Part shown: positions 32,213-41,680 of the stretch, in pieces | Position numbering within the stretch: position 1 is the stretch's first letter | Layout of the letters: each line of letters starts with the position of its first letter | Source of the DNA: Bacillus luti | Lineage (GTDB): Bacteria > Bacillota > Bacilli > Bacillales > Bacillaceae_G | NCBI RefSeq assembly: GCF_001884105.1 | Contig: NZ_MACI01000088.1 | Location: forward strand, 1 to 64,000 | Direction of reading: 5' to 3' | DNA length: 64,000 nt | Translations under genes and position numbers: made by a program | Notes under the pieces: generated by a model | The model's input: only the letters and a program-made list of their open reading frames with translations | What the model was told of the DNA's origin: nothing | Database searches by the model: none

Positions 32213-32458
32213 TTGACATATAGTTCTTTCCAGTGTTAATATTCTAAATAATCAAAGAAACGAAATATTTCACCATCAAAATATAATGTCTCTATGTTGA
32301 AACATATAACGATAGATTATAGTTCAACATGTATATACATATAGAACACCTGATTACCTATAAACAAATATTCATAATAGGTTTTATCTCCTTCTATAGC
32401 TACTTCAAGACATGGACATTATGACGTTACGAACAACACATTTAGGGAGGAAAGAACA
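32213..32458 (+). promoter_or_regulatory. Promoter and leader of the second oppA
   Basis: TTGACA (32213-32218), 18 nt, TAATAT (32237-32242) is a good housekeeping promoter. Downstream are a perfect palindrome TATGTTGAAACATA (32293-32306) and an inverted repeat ATGTTGAA...TTCAACAT (32294-32330), possible operator sequences. There is no SAM riboswitch here, unlike the neighbouring paralogue. The rest of the 380-nt gap shows nothing recognisable. Confidence 0.5.
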
Positions 32459-34099
32459 ATGAAGAAAAAAGTCGTACCTGTTGTTGCATCTGTTTTAGGG
32501 GCAAGTCTACTACTAACTGCTTGTGGGGGAAATAAAGATAATGCAAGCGGAGCGAAAGCAAATGATAAAGCACCTGATAAACAGGCAATTAACTTATCAT
32601 TCGCTTCAGAAATTCCAACAATGGATGTTGCAAAAGCAACGGATGGGGAATCCATGAACGTAATGCGCAATGTTTTTGAAGGGTTATATGCAATGGGAGA
32701 AGATAATACACCGATTCCTGGTGTCGCTGAGTCGGTTGACGTTAGTCCCGATAAGACAAAATATACATTCCACCTGCGTGATTCAAAATGGTCAAACGGT
32801 ACTCCTGTTACAGCAAAAGACTTCGTCTTCGCTTGGCAACGTGCCGTAAATCCTGATACAGCAGCTGAATATGCATTCTTATTCTTCGATATACAGAATG
32901 CGAAACAAATAAACCAAAAACAATTGCCAATTGATCAACTAGGAGTTAAAGCTCTTGATGATAAAACGTTAGAAGTACAACTAGACCGTCCTGTTCCCTA
33001 CTTCTTAAGCTTAACGACATTCTCGACATTCTTACCAGTTAATGAAGCGTACTTAAAATCTCAAGGTGATAAATACGGTTTAGAAACAAATCATTTAATT
33101 TACAACGGTGCTTTCACATTAGATAACTGGAAACACGAACAAAGCTTCCAATTGAAGAAGAATCCTAACTATTGGGATGCTAAAACGGTAAAATTAGAAG
33201 AAATCAACTTTAATGTCGTTAAAGATAAGTCTACAGAAGTGAACTTATATGATTCAGGACAAATTGATCGTGTTGCTTTAACTGCGGAGTTTGTTGATAA
33301 ATATAAGGGCGATCCAAACTTCAAAGAACGCGCTGAAGTTGGCATTCAATTTTTACGACTAAATCAAAAGAATGAAACGTTAAAAAATCAACATGCACGC
33401 CTTGCTATTAACGGTGCAATGAATAAAAAGGCATACGTAGAAACAATTTTAAATAACGGTGCTGTTCCAGCTGAAGGAATGGTTCCTGCGAAATTCGCAA
33501 AAAGTCCAGAAGGCAATGACTTCCGTAAAGAAAACGGAAACCTAGTCAAAGATGATGTGAAAGCGGCAAAAGAAAACTGGAAAAAAGCGAAACAAGAACT
33601 CGGTACTGACAAAGTAACAATCGAACTATTAACTAGTGATAATGCTTTAGCTAAAAAGACTGGTGAATATTTAAAAGGTGAACTCGAAAAGAATCTAGAT
33701 GGCTTAACAGTGAATTTAAAACCACAACCACGTAAACAACAGTTGAAACTACTATTAAGTGGTGATTATGAAATCGGTATTGACGGTTGGGGCCCTGACT
33801 TCGCTGATCCAATTACATTCTTAGATTTATTTACAACAGATAGTGCTTATAACTTTGATAAATACTCTAACAAAGAGTACGATGAGCTAATTCATAAAGT
33901 GAAAACAGATTTAGCTGGCGATGAAAAAGCACGCTTTGAAGCAATGAAGCAAGCTGAAAAAATCTTATTACAAGACGGTGCTGTCGCTCCTTTATACCAA
34001 CAAGGTCGTTCTTACTTACAACGCTCTTTCATTAAAGGACTTGTAACAACTGACTTCGGCGGTGAATTTAACTATAAGTGGACAGAAGTTGCAAAATAA
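32459..34099 (+). CDS. oppA: Oligopeptide-binding lipoprotein OppA
   Basis: This 546-residue SBP_bac_5 lipoprotein has lipobox LLLTAC and the same SKWSNGTPVTAKDFVFAWQR signature as its neighbour at 30437. It lies behind TTAGGGAGGAAAGAACA. The two genes are a tandem duplication with high protein similarity but different control regions: SAM riboswitch for the first, ordinary promoter with palindromes for this one. That suggests divided labour between general peptide nutrition and methionine starvation. No permease or ATPase genes adjoin it. Confidence 0.9.
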   Translation: MKKKVVPVVASVLGASLLLTACGGNKDNASGAKANDKAPDKQAINLSFASEIPTMDVAKATDGESMNVMRNVFEGLYAMGEDNTPIPGVAESVDVSPDKTKYTFHLRDSKWSNGTPVTAKDFVFAWQRAVNPDTAAEYAFLFFDIQNAKQINQKQLPIDQLGVKALDDKTLEVQLDRPVPYFLSLTTFSTFLPVNEAYLKSQGDKYGLETNHLIYNGAFTLDNWKHEQSFQLKKNPNYWDAKTVKLEEINFNVVKDKSTEVNLYDSGQIDRVALTAEFVDKYKGDPNFKERAEVGIQFLRLNQKNETLKNQHARLAINGAMNKKAYVETILNNGAVPAEGMVPAKFAKSPEGNDFRKENGNLVKDDVKAAKENWKKAKQELGTDKVTIELLTSDNALAKKTGEYLKGELEKNLDGLTVNLKPQPRKQQLKLLLSGDYEIGIDGWGPDFADPITFLDLFTTDSAYNFDKYSNKEYDELIHKVKTDLAGDEKARFEAMKQAEKILLQDGAVAPLYQQGRSYLQRSFIKGLVTTDFGGEFNYKWTEVAK

Positions 34100-34104
34100 T
34101 AAAT

Positions 34105-34139
34105 AAAAAAGGTATCCAATCACAGGATACCTTTTTTAT
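34105..34139. terminator. Intrinsic terminator of the second oppA
   Basis: The stem AAAAAAGGTATCC/GGATACCTTTTTT has a 7-nt loop and works in both directions. Confidence 0.88.
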
Positions 34140-34140
34140 T

Positions 34141-34676
34141 TTATACTTCTTTAACTACATGACTTCTTCTCTCCACTATTCCTTTTATAGATACAGTAAT
34201 GACTGCTACCAATTGCGTGACTAATATAATGACTAATAATGAAATAATATTTTTCTCTAAACTAACTCCCCAAAATATTATTGTATAATAGCCATTTGCT
34301 GCATAGGTTGCGGGAAATAATTCGCCGATTGTTTGATATGTTTTAGAAAGCATCTCATGTGGTACGATTACACCCGAACTTACGAGTTGTAACGATAGCG
34401 AAATTATATTAAAGATCATACCTGCATTTCCGAAAACAGCTATGCACATTTGTGTTAATGAAAGAAAGGCGAAGAAGACTATCGTCAATAATCCTCTTTA
34501 CCTTCCTTTTGCATTGAACCAAAACTCATCATAAATATAAACACAAACATCAAATATGTTCTCCACGTCAAAGAAGGTATATGCCCTGGCCAAAGATAGC
34601 TAACTAAATAGTTAATTCCCATAATACAAGACGATATTACTAAACTAATACTTATTAGTTTTACATATTTGAGCAT
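34141..34676 (-). pseudogene. Remnant of an ABC-2/YhgE-Pip-like membrane protein
   Basis: Two overlapping reverse-strand frames (34485-34676 and 34141-34488) together give about 175 residues with five membrane helices. The second has the C-terminal signature of ABC-2/DUF3533-type proteins (SLQLVSSGVIVPHEML, IGELFPATYAANGYY). The first ends KEGKEDY and the second would need a TTG start overlapping its stop. Relatives have about 400 residues with a large external domain, which is missing here. I read it as a truncated, frameshifted remnant; two small real genes cannot be excluded. Confidence 0.5.
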
Positions 34677-34694
34677 ATCTTTTCTCCTTGTTTT

Positions 34695-35594
34695 TTATTT
34701 TTCTACTTCTTCAAATTGTAGATTCACCGGCTCTTCTAAAAGTGTTTCATAAAAGTTTTCTGCCAAATCTGTTGAAGGAATTTTTTCATCTACTTCATCA
34801 AATCGAATACTATCTAGCCACACACAACCTTCTCCTGATAATAAAACACCAAATGCAATACCAAGTGCTTCTTCTTTTATATCTAATACAACCGAGTACG
34901 ATTGCCAGTTATTCGTACTTTTAATTGGACGATTTTGCATATTATCCATAGCGAGGGGTTCTGTATCTTTTCCATCTACTCGCATCCACAATCCCGCCCA
35001 ATCTCTTACGTTTTCACTCTTAACAAATGCTGTAAACCGTAACCTCTTCCCTACATATTTATCCGCTCGGAACATTTGCATTAATGTTGAAAATCCTCCG
35101 TGCGTAACATTCTCTTTTGCTTTTATGTATGCAGATACTTTCCCTTGATGGACAACTTCATAATCTAAACCCATCTCATATTCAGCAGGATGGCTTCCAC
35201 TTAAGATCCATCCTTTCGGTATACCCTTTTGCATTGAAACACCCTCTCTTTCTATATAAAATGACTGGAAGTACTTTCGATATTTTTTTGGTGGCAATTG
35301 AAACATTCTTTTAAAAGCTCTCGTAAATGCCTCTTGTGAGGAAAAACCATATTGCATTGCAATATCAATAACAGCTCTTTCAGTCGATACTAAAGCCTGT
35401 GCAGCATGAGTTAATCTTCTCTTTCGAATGTAATCCGTTACACTCATCCCAATATAACTTTGAAAAATACGATGAAAATGGTACATTGACACCGCACTGT
35501 GAGATGCCACTTTTTCTGTTGTAAGCTCCTCATCTAAATGATCCTCTATATATTTAATTGCTTTTTTTATCATCTCTTTATATTCTTCATGCAT
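34695..35594 (-). CDS. AraC-family transcriptional regulator with C-terminal sensor domain
   Basis: In this 299-residue protein the N-terminal 105 residues are a double HTH of the AraC/XylS type (LTTEKVASHSAVSMYHFHRI, then IDIAMQYGFSSQEAFTRAFKRMF). A beta-rich C-terminal domain (about residues 120-290; LRFTAFVKSENVRDWAGLWM, VWLDSIRFDEVD) looks like a carbohydrate-binding-like jelly roll. It is directly upstream of the decayed membrane protein gene on the same strand, which may have been its target. The effector is unknown. Confidence 0.85.
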   Translation of the reverse strand: MHEEYKEMIKKAIKYIEDHLDEELTTEKVASHSAVSMYHFHRIFQSYIGMSVTDYIRKRRLTHAAQALVSTERAVIDIAMQYGFSSQEAFTRAFKRMFQLPPKKYRKYFQSFYIEREGVSMQKGIPKGWILSGSHPAEYEMGLDYEVVHQGKVSAYIKAKENVTHGGFSTLMQMFRADKYVGKRLRFTAFVKSENVRDWAGLWMRVDGKDTEPLAMDNMQNRPIKSTNNWQSYSVVLDIKEEALGIAFGVLLSGEGCVWLDSIRFDEVDEKIPSTDLAENFYETLLEEPVNLQFEEVEK

Positions 35595-35766
35595 TTTAGT
35601 ACCTCCTCACAACTTAAATTTACCATATACATACAAATTGTTTTTGATTTAAATTGCTGATTAGCCCATGTGGCTACAGGATAATAATTTATTTTCAACT
35701 CATACATAATTACACGTTTTTTGGAAAAACTTGTATAGAACAAATTTACATAAGGAGGAATTTATA

Positions 35767-36234
35767 ATGAAAACTCTACTATCCCTTTTATTAGCTCTTA
35801 TGCTAGTACCTGCATTAACAGGATGTAAAGCTCCTGCAAAAGACGATACAACTTCTGATAAGAAAACGACGGAAGAAGCAAAAAATGAGGCTCCTGCAGA
35901 TTTAAAACTTAATTTTAATGAATTTAGTTTAGATGCAGACTATCAAGATACGAAGAAAGACTATGAGGCTGATTATAAAAACTTAGCAGCTGATAAGAAA
36001 ATGGAGGCAAAGCTTGAAGACCATAAAACAAATGCAAAGTTCACAGGTGACGAGGCTATTACAAAATTAAGCCCCCTTCTACAAGAATTAAAATTTGATA
36101 AAGATACTCCTGACCAAGAAGTAATCGATCAAGTAGTAAACGTGTTTAAACTTGATAAGGACTATCAAAAATTCGATTTAGAAGTTGTTTTCTCTGATGG
36201 AACGAAAAAAGAATATAAACGAGAAATAAAATAA
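35767..36234 (+). CDS. YusW-family lipoprotein
   Basis: This 155-residue exported lipoprotein has lipobox PALTGC (Cys near 20), a low-complexity acidic/lysine linker, and then a YusW-like domain with LKLNFNEFSLDADYQ and FDLEVVFSDGTKKEYKREI. ATG 35767 follows AAGGAGGAATTTATA; the in-frame start at 35731 lacks a ribosome binding site. Function unknown. It is monocistronic and shares its terminator with the convergent opp operon. Confidence 0.75.
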   Translation: MKTLLSLLLALMLVPALTGCKAPAKDDTTSDKKTTEEAKNEAPADLKLNFNEFSLDADYQDTKKDYEADYKNLAADKKMEAKLEDHKTNAKFTGDEAITKLSPLLQELKFDKDTPDQEVIDQVVNVFKLDKDYQKFDLEVVFSDGTKKEYKREIK

Positions 36235-36262
36235 AGAAGTAGGCGATTGCCTACTTCTTTAT
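36232..36262. terminator. Bidirectional intrinsic terminator
   Basis: The stem AAAGAAGTAGGC/GCCTACTTCTTT with a 4-nt loop serves the YusW-like gene and the SAM-regulated opp operon. Confidence 0.9.
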
Positions 36263-36263
36263 T

Positions 36264-37853
36264 TTATTTCTTAGCATATCGTAAGCTTGGTTGAGATCCT
36301 ACGTAGTATTCTAATCCAGATACAGATGACTTTTGTAAATAAGAATCTGTTGGGAATACAAGTGGGATTAAAGGATATTCTGTAAACATAATATCTTCTG
36401 CTTGATGTAATAAATCAAAGCGTTTATTTTCATCTTGTTCTAATTTTGCTTGATTAATTAAATTATCGAAGTCTTTGTTAAACCATTTCGCATAGTTATT
36501 TGGTCCATCACCTGCATAAATTTCTAATTGAGCAGCTGGATCTAATGTAGATCCTCCCCATCCCATGTATGCAATTTGGAAGTCACTTTGTTTGTACATA
36601 TCAATATAACTTTTCCACTCTTTACCTTCTATTTTCACATCTACACCAAGATTTTTCTTAAACATTTCTTGAAGTGTTTCAGCTATTTTCTTCTTATCTG
36701 AATATTTTACTGTTACTTCTGGAAGAGTAGCCCATCCTTCTTCCTTCATACCTTCTTCTAATAGATTCTTAGCTACTGCAGGATCATATTTAAAATAATC
36801 ACCTTTCTCTTTACGGAAGTCGCGGCCACCTTCTGTTTTTGCTCCTTCTGGAACAAAGCCATATGCTTCTTTTGCATTATTCTTTAATATTTTCTCTACG
36901 ATAAACTTACGATCTACAGCTAATGCAAAAGCTTTACGAATTTTAGCATTTGTAAATGGTGGTTTCTCTGAATTAAATGAGTAAATATGAGTTGAGTAGT
37001 CTTGCATTTTTTTAAACTCTTTATTGTTTTGTTCCTTCTCAACTAAATCCGTTGGTATGTGAGATAATAAATCTAGTTCTCCAGATTTGTATAATTGATA
37101 CGCTGTTTTACCTTCTGGAATAATACGGAATTCAATTTCTTTTGATGCTACTTTTTTATCATGGAACTCTTTGTTTTTTTCTAGAATAATCGCTTGATTA
37201 TGCTTCCATTCTTTCAATGTGAAAGGACCATTTGTAATTAATTCTTTTGGATCTACTTTTAATTTACCTTTTTCATCAATAGATTTTTTATTCAGCGGAA
37301 TATATAACGACTGGGATAATGTTCTTTTAATAGATGTCACTGGGTGTTCAAATTGTAACTTTAGAGTTACATCATCTACTGCTTGAATTCCTACTGCATC
37401 TTCTTCACCTTTCCCTGTATTAAATGCTTCTCCACCTTTAATGAAATATAGTTCTGTTGCATTCATAGAGCCCGTTTTAGGGTTTAATATTCTCTTCCAA
37501 GCAAATTCAAAATCTTTTGCTGTTAATGGGGAACCATCAGACCATTTTAATCCTTTTTTCAAATAGAACGTATACTCTTTTCCATCTGCCCCAGCTTCCT
37601 CTTTCTCTACTAAATCCTTTTCAAATTTCCCATCACTTGTCTGTCTATACAAAGTTGCAAATAAGTGCTCAATTACATAATTAGAGTTATTATCTGTTGA
37701 AATTGCTGAATCTAGCGTATAAGGATCACTACCAAGATTCGTTACGAAACGCTCTCCTTTACTAGCACTTGCTTTTGAAGTGTCTTTCTTGCCGCAAGCG
37801 ACAGAAGTAATTGCTAATACGGTCATAATGACAAATAATAAAAACTTCTTCAT
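36264..37853 (-). CDS. Peptide-binding lipoprotein of the SAM-regulated opp operon
   Basis: This 529-residue SBP_bac_5 lipoprotein has lipobox AITSVAC (Cys near residue 20). The domain has LKWSDGSPLTAKDFEFAWKR and KIRKAFALAVDRKFIVEKIL. It is the last gene of a B-C-D-F-A operon, 13 nt after the OppF ATPase. It is more distant from the two OppA proteins at 30437 and 32459 than they are from each other. Being under a SAM riboswitch, it probably captures peptides as a methionine source; the ligand itself is not visible from sequence. Confidence 0.88.
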   Translation of the reverse strand: MKKFLLFVIMTVLAITSVACGKKDTSKASASKGERFVTNLGSDPYTLDSAISTDNNSNYVIEHLFATLYRQTSDGKFEKDLVEKEEAGADGKEYTFYLKKGLKWSDGSPLTAKDFEFAWKRILNPKTGSMNATELYFIKGGEAFNTGKGEEDAVGIQAVDDVTLKLQFEHPVTSIKRTLSQSLYIPLNKKSIDEKGKLKVDPKELITNGPFTLKEWKHNQAIILEKNKEFHDKKVASKEIEFRIIPEGKTAYQLYKSGELDLLSHIPTDLVEKEQNNKEFKKMQDYSTHIYSFNSEKPPFTNAKIRKAFALAVDRKFIVEKILKNNAKEAYGFVPEGAKTEGGRDFRKEKGDYFKYDPAVAKNLLEEGMKEEGWATLPEVTVKYSDKKKIAETLQEMFKKNLGVDVKIEGKEWKSYIDMYKQSDFQIAYMGWGGSTLDPAAQLEIYAGDGPNNYAKWFNKDFDNLINQAKLEQDENKRFDLLHQAEDIMFTEYPLIPLVFPTDSYLQKSSVSGLEYYVGSQPSLRYAKK

Positions 37854-37866
37854 CCTACATTCCCCT

Positions 37867-38640
37867 TTACCCTGAAATTTTTGGTGTTGATGCTAATAAT
37901 GTTTTTGTATAAGAATGTTGTGGATTACGGAATACTTCGTCCGTATTTCCAAATTCAACAAGTTCTCCTTTATATAGGACAGCCACTTTTTCACATAAAT
38001 AGTGAACCATCGGTAAATCATGTGCGATAAATAAATATGTATAGCCTTGCTCCTTTTGAATTTTTTGCAGCAAATGCACAATTTGAATTTGCAGTGAAAC
38101 ATCTAATGCTGAAATTGGTTCATCAAGGATCAATACTTCCGGCTCACATAATAAGGCTCTTGCAATAGCAATACGTTGGCGTTGTCCTCCACTAAATTCA
38201 TGTGGATAGCGATCAATATATCGTCTATCTAATCCAACACGCTCTAGCGCATCACCTGCTACTTTATCCTTCAATCCTTTATCACCGAGTCCGAATGAAA
38301 TATAGCCTTCTGTTACGCTATCGCGTACTTTCCAGCGTGGATTTAATGCAGCTGTCGAATCTTGAAAAATAAACTGTACTTTCTGCAAGAAATCACGCTT
38401 ATGAGCTGCCTTCAGCTTGTGAACAACTTGACCGTTATAATCAATTTCACCAGACGTTGGACTCTCGATCCCAGCTATGAGCTTTCCAAGTGTTGTTTTT
38501 CCTGAACCACTTTCGCCAATAATGCCAAGTGTTGTTCCTTTAGGAATAGAAAGTGATATATCTTTTAACGCTGTAATTTCTTTATTTTTACTTCCATACG
38601 TTTTCCTTACTTGCTCTACAGTAATTAAGTCTGTCGTCAT
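37867..38640 (-). CDS. oppF: Oligopeptide ABC transporter ATPase, OppF type (short)
   Basis: This 257-residue ATPase has Walker A GESGSGKTT, signature SGGQRQR and Walker B VLILDEP. It lacks the roughly 60-residue cysteine-containing C-terminal extension present in the OppF of the first operon, ending at NPQHSYTKTLLAS. It overlaps the oppD stop by 4 nt. It pairs with the OppD at 38637 to power import through the permeases upstream. Confidence 0.9.
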   Translation of the reverse strand: MTTDLITVEQVRKTYGSKNKEITALKDISLSIPKGTTLGIIGESGSGKTTLGKLIAGIESPTSGEIDYNGQVVHKLKAAHKRDFLQKVQFIFQDSTAALNPRWKVRDSVTEGYISFGLGDKGLKDKVAGDALERVGLDRRYIDRYPHEFSGGQRQRIAIARALLCEPEVLILDEPISALDVSLQIQIVHLLQKIQKEQGYTYLFIAHDLPMVHYLCEKVAVLYKGELVEFGNTDEVFRNPQHSYTKTLLASTPKISG

Positions 38641-39647
38641 GAGGCATTCACCTTCTCTTTTGATTTCGCTTTATCATGCTCCAGAATATGCTGCCAGCAA
38701 TGTGAGCTATGCTCCCCAGAATATGTTGTTCTCTCCGGGAAACGATGAATACATTCTTTTATTGCTACCGGGCAACGATTTACAAAAGGACACCCAAAGC
38801 TATTTAATGTTTCAATGGAAGGTGTCGTTCCTTCGATTGCACGTAATACTTTTTCGGAATCGTCCATATTCGGAATTGCTTGTAATAAGCTTTTCGTGTA
38901 TGGATGTTTAGGGGAACCTATCACTTCCTGTATCGTTCCTTTTTCAACAACACGTCCCCCGTACATCACAACTACTCGATCCGCTACTTCACGTACAAGC
39001 GCCAAATCGTGAGTAATTAATAAAATACTCGTATTTTGCTTTTCCTTTCTTTCCTTTAATAACTCCATAATTTGTTTTTGAATCGTTACATCTAATGCTG
39101 TCGTAGGTTCATCCGCAATAACGAGCTTTGGGTGGCAAGCAAATGCAATTGCTAAACAAATACGTTGCCTCATACCCCCGCTTAATTGATGTGGGTACTG
39201 TTCAAAGCGTTTCTCCGGTTCATGTATCCCTAAATCTGTTAACAAGTTAATCGCTATTTTCTTTGCTTCTCTTTTCGATTTTTTCTCATGTTGCAAAATT
39301 ACTTCTGTAATTTGCCGTCCCACCTTCATCGTCGGATTTAAAGATGAAAGTGGGTCTTGAAAGATAAAAGAAATATCTTTCCCACGAATTTGATTCCATT
39401 CTGATTCTTGTAGATTAGTTAATTCCTCTGATTCAAAAGATATATTTCCATCATCAATGTGAATAGATTCTTGATTTAATCCGATAATGGATTGTGCTGT
39501 AACACTTTTCCCTGAACCACTTTCTCCTACAAGTGCAACTATTTCACCTTCGCTAATAGAAAAGGAAACATGCTTCACAATTGCTTGCTTACTATTCTCT
39601 TTTTCAACGGCTAACGTTACGTTTTCTAAAGATAAGAGCTGTCCCAT
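38637..39647 (-). CDS. oppD: Oligopeptide ABC transporter ATPase, OppD type
   Basis: This 336-residue ATPase has Walker A GESGSGKSV, signature SGGMRQR, Walker B LVIADEP, and the C-terminal oligopeptide-transporter extension with FGCPFVNRCPVAIKECI. ATG 39647 follows AAAGGAGAAAAAAC and lies inside the oppC coding end: the two frames overlap by 44 nt, an unusually long overlap that probably couples translation. It is the partner of the short OppF. Confidence 0.9.
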   Translation of the reverse strand: MGQLLSLENVTLAVEKENSKQAIVKHVSFSISEGEIVALVGESGSGKSVTAQSIIGLNQESIHIDDGNISFESEELTNLQESEWNQIRGKDISFIFQDPLSSLNPTMKVGRQITEVILQHEKKSKREAKKIAINLLTDLGIHEPEKRFEQYPHQLSGGMRQRICLAIAFACHPKLVIADEPTTALDVTIQKQIMELLKERKEKQNTSILLITHDLALVREVADRVVVMYGGRVVEKGTIQEVIGSPKHPYTKSLLQAIPNMDDSEKVLRAIEGTTPSIETLNSFGCPFVNRCPVAIKECIHRFPERTTYSGEHSSHCWQHILEHDKAKSKEKVNAS

Positions 39648-40608
39648 GTTTTTTCTCCTTTCGATTCCGTTTTACGATTTTTGGATCAATTGCATCTTGT
39701 AAACCATCACCAATTGCATTAAATGCGAACATGATGAGAGCAATCATTAGCGATGGGAAAAATAGTTGCCACCACTCCCCGCTCAATAATGTCCCAAGCG
39801 CATCATTTGTCATCGTCCCCCAGCTCGCTGCCGGTGATTGCACCCCAAGTCCGATAAAACTTAAAAATGATTCCGAGAAAATTGCTGCTGGGATTGTAAA
39901 TGATAAATTCACGATAATAATGCCAGTTAGGTTCGGAATGATATGTCCGTATATAATTTTCATATGTGATGTGCCTAATCGCTCCGCTGCAATAACAAAT
40001 TCTCTTTGCTTTAAAGATAAGACTTGCGCCCTAACAAGACGTGCCATACCAATCCATCCTGTTAATGCAAGAGCGATAATGATTGTAAAAAGTCCTGGTT
40101 TCATAATGATTAATAGTAAAATAACAATTAATAAATATGGGATACCGTATAATACTTCAATCCCTCTTACAATCCACTCATCAATTAACGTGCCAAGGCG
40201 ATTACGCCCTCTCACATATCCACTAAATCCTCCGATCAGTACACCAAGTCCTATATCAAGAACAGCTGCTACTAATCCAACTACTAGTGAAATTTTCCCA
40301 CCAGCCCAAGTACGCGCCCAAATATCTCTACCTAAATCATCTGTTCCAAACCAATGCTCACTACTAGGTGGTAAGTTTGTCGCCTCTTTTATTTGTTCAC
40401 TTGCAGTGAAAGGAGTTAAACTTTCACCAATAAGAGAGAAAATAATAATGAGCAATAATGTTACCGTCCCTAGAACCGCGATTGGATTTGATACAAATTT
40501 ACGAAACACTTCTTTTTTCTGGCTAATCTTTTGCTGCTCTTTATGTATCGTTAGTTCTTTTTTCTCTTCATTCGTTAATAACTGTTTATTAATTTCATAA
40601 GCTCCCAT
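39604..40608 (-). CDS. oppC: Oligopeptide ABC transporter permease, OppC type
   Basis: This 334-residue membrane permease has a charged N-terminal tail rich in K/E/Q (about residues 10-35), a first helix near residue 45, the HWFGTDDLGRDIWAR motif, and the EAA loop (AERLGTSHMKIIYGHIIPN). After the usual DAIDPKIVKRN end it runs on about 20 residues (EKKHGTALIFRKRNVSR) into the oppD start, producing the 44-nt overlap. It is 18 nt downstream of the OppB-type gene. Confidence 0.88.
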   Translation of the reverse strand: MGAYEINKQLLTNEEKKELTIHKEQQKISQKKEVFRKFVSNPIAVLGTVTLLLIIIFSLIGESLTPFTASEQIKEATNLPPSSEHWFGTDDLGRDIWARTWAGGKISLVVGLVAAVLDIGLGVLIGGFSGYVRGRNRLGTLIDEWIVRGIEVLYGIPYLLIVILLLIIMKPGLFTIIIALALTGWIGMARLVRAQVLSLKQREFVIAAERLGTSHMKIIYGHIIPNLTGIIIVNLSFTIPAAIFSESFLSFIGLGVQSPAASWGTMTNDALGTLLSGEWWQLFFPSLMIALIMFAFNAIGDGLQDAIDPKIVKRNRKEKKHGTALIFRKRNVSR

Positions 40609-40626
40609 TTAAATATGCCCCCCTCC

Positions 40627-41544
40627 TTACGTAATAGAACGAATACGCGGATCAACAATACGATGAATAATATCTGTAATGAAAATACAAGAAATTAATA
40701 ATGCACTATAGAAAATTGTCGTTCCCATAATCACCGGATAATCCCTGTTAAAAATACTGTCTACAAAATATTTTCCGAGACCAGGAATTGCAAAGATCTT
40801 TTCAATAATGAAAGTCCCTGTTAAAAGTCCAGCCATTAACGGTCCAACAAATGTAAGTACTGGAACAATTGCATTTCGAAGGGCATGCCTCATAATAATC
40901 TTCTTAATCGGTATACCTTTTGCTCTTGCTAGCTTAATATAATCACTCTGTAGTACTTCGATCATATTAGAACGAACAAACCTTGTAATAACCGCGATTG
41001 GCCCTAACGCTAATGCAAAGGATGGCAACACCGTATGTTCGAATGTCCCCCAAGACGCTACTGGTAAGAGCTCAAATTGAATAGCGAGTATTTGTATAAA
41101 TAGTGGTGCTAAAATAAAACTCGGAATAGAAATACCAAGGATTGCAAGTAAACTCACACCATAATCAATTACCTTCCCATGATAGAGAGCAGCAAATGTA
41201 CCTGCAGCAATTCCGACTAGCAACGAAATAACAAGTGCTTGTAGACCAATAATTGCTGATGGACCAAAGCCAGTTGTTATAATTTCTGATACACCTTGCC
41301 CGGTTGATTGAACAGATTCACCAAAATCAAAATGAACTACGCCGTCTAAATACGCAACATATTGATTCCATAACGGTTCATCAAGGTGATACTTCGCTCT
41401 CATATTCTGCACAACTTCTGCTGGAAAGATCTTTGCATCTGATGAAAATGGATCCCCCGGAATAATGTGCATAATCAAAAATGTTACTGTTGTAATAATC
41501 CATAGTGTAAATACCATAACTGATAGTTTTTTAACAACATACAC
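40627..41544 (-). CDS. oppB: Oligopeptide ABC transporter permease, OppB type, first gene of the operon
   Basis: This 305-residue permease shows the family landmarks YHLDEPLWNQYVAYL, FDFGESVQ, the EAA loop (ARAKGIPIKKIIMRHALRN) and the terminal RIVDPRIRSIT. The frame opens with GTG at 41544, with GGGGGTTATTGGA just upstream; no better ATG is available near the first helix. It is the promoter-proximal gene behind the SAM riboswitch and terminator at 41627-41786. Confidence 0.85.
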   Translation of the reverse strand: MYVVKKLSVMVFTLWIITTVTFLIMHIIPGDPFSSDAKIFPAEVVQNMRAKYHLDEPLWNQYVAYLDGVVHFDFGESVQSTGQGVSEIITTGFGPSAIIGLQALVISLLVGIAAGTFAALYHGKVIDYGVSLLAILGISIPSFILAPLFIQILAIQFELLPVASWGTFEHTVLPSFALALGPIAVITRFVRSNMIEVLQSDYIKLARAKGIPIKKIIMRHALRNAIVPVLTFVGPLMAGLLTGTFIIEKIFAIPGLGKYFVDSIFNRDYPVIMGTTIFYSALLISCIFITDIIHRIVDPRIRSIT

Positions 41545-41626
41545 TCCAATAACCCCCTAAACTCATAAATTTACTTTGTTTTATTCATGTGCTTTTCCCA
41601 TTACTCCCTTTTCTCTTTTTAGAATA

Positions 41627-41664
41627 CAAAAAGCCTTGATCTTAAAAAATAAGATCAAGGCTTA
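41627..41664 (-). terminator. Riboswitch-controlled terminator before the opp operon
   Basis: The stem AAGCCTTGATCTT/AAGATCAAGGCTT has a 7-nt loop and a reverse-strand T-stretch, located between the S-box aptamer and oppB. Confidence 0.88.
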
Positions 41665-41680
41665 ATAAACAAAGGCCCAT

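Noticed and set aside
32293-32306. PlcR box upstream of the second oppA
   Set aside because: TATGTTGAAACATA is palindromic but two bases shorter than the PlcR consensus TATGNAN4TNCATA and lacks its spacing.
39581-40600. A 339-codon forward ORF opposite the oppC-type permease
   Set aside because: It is the complement of a clear OppC gene with conserved motifs; the forward frame lacks a ribosome binding site and domain features.
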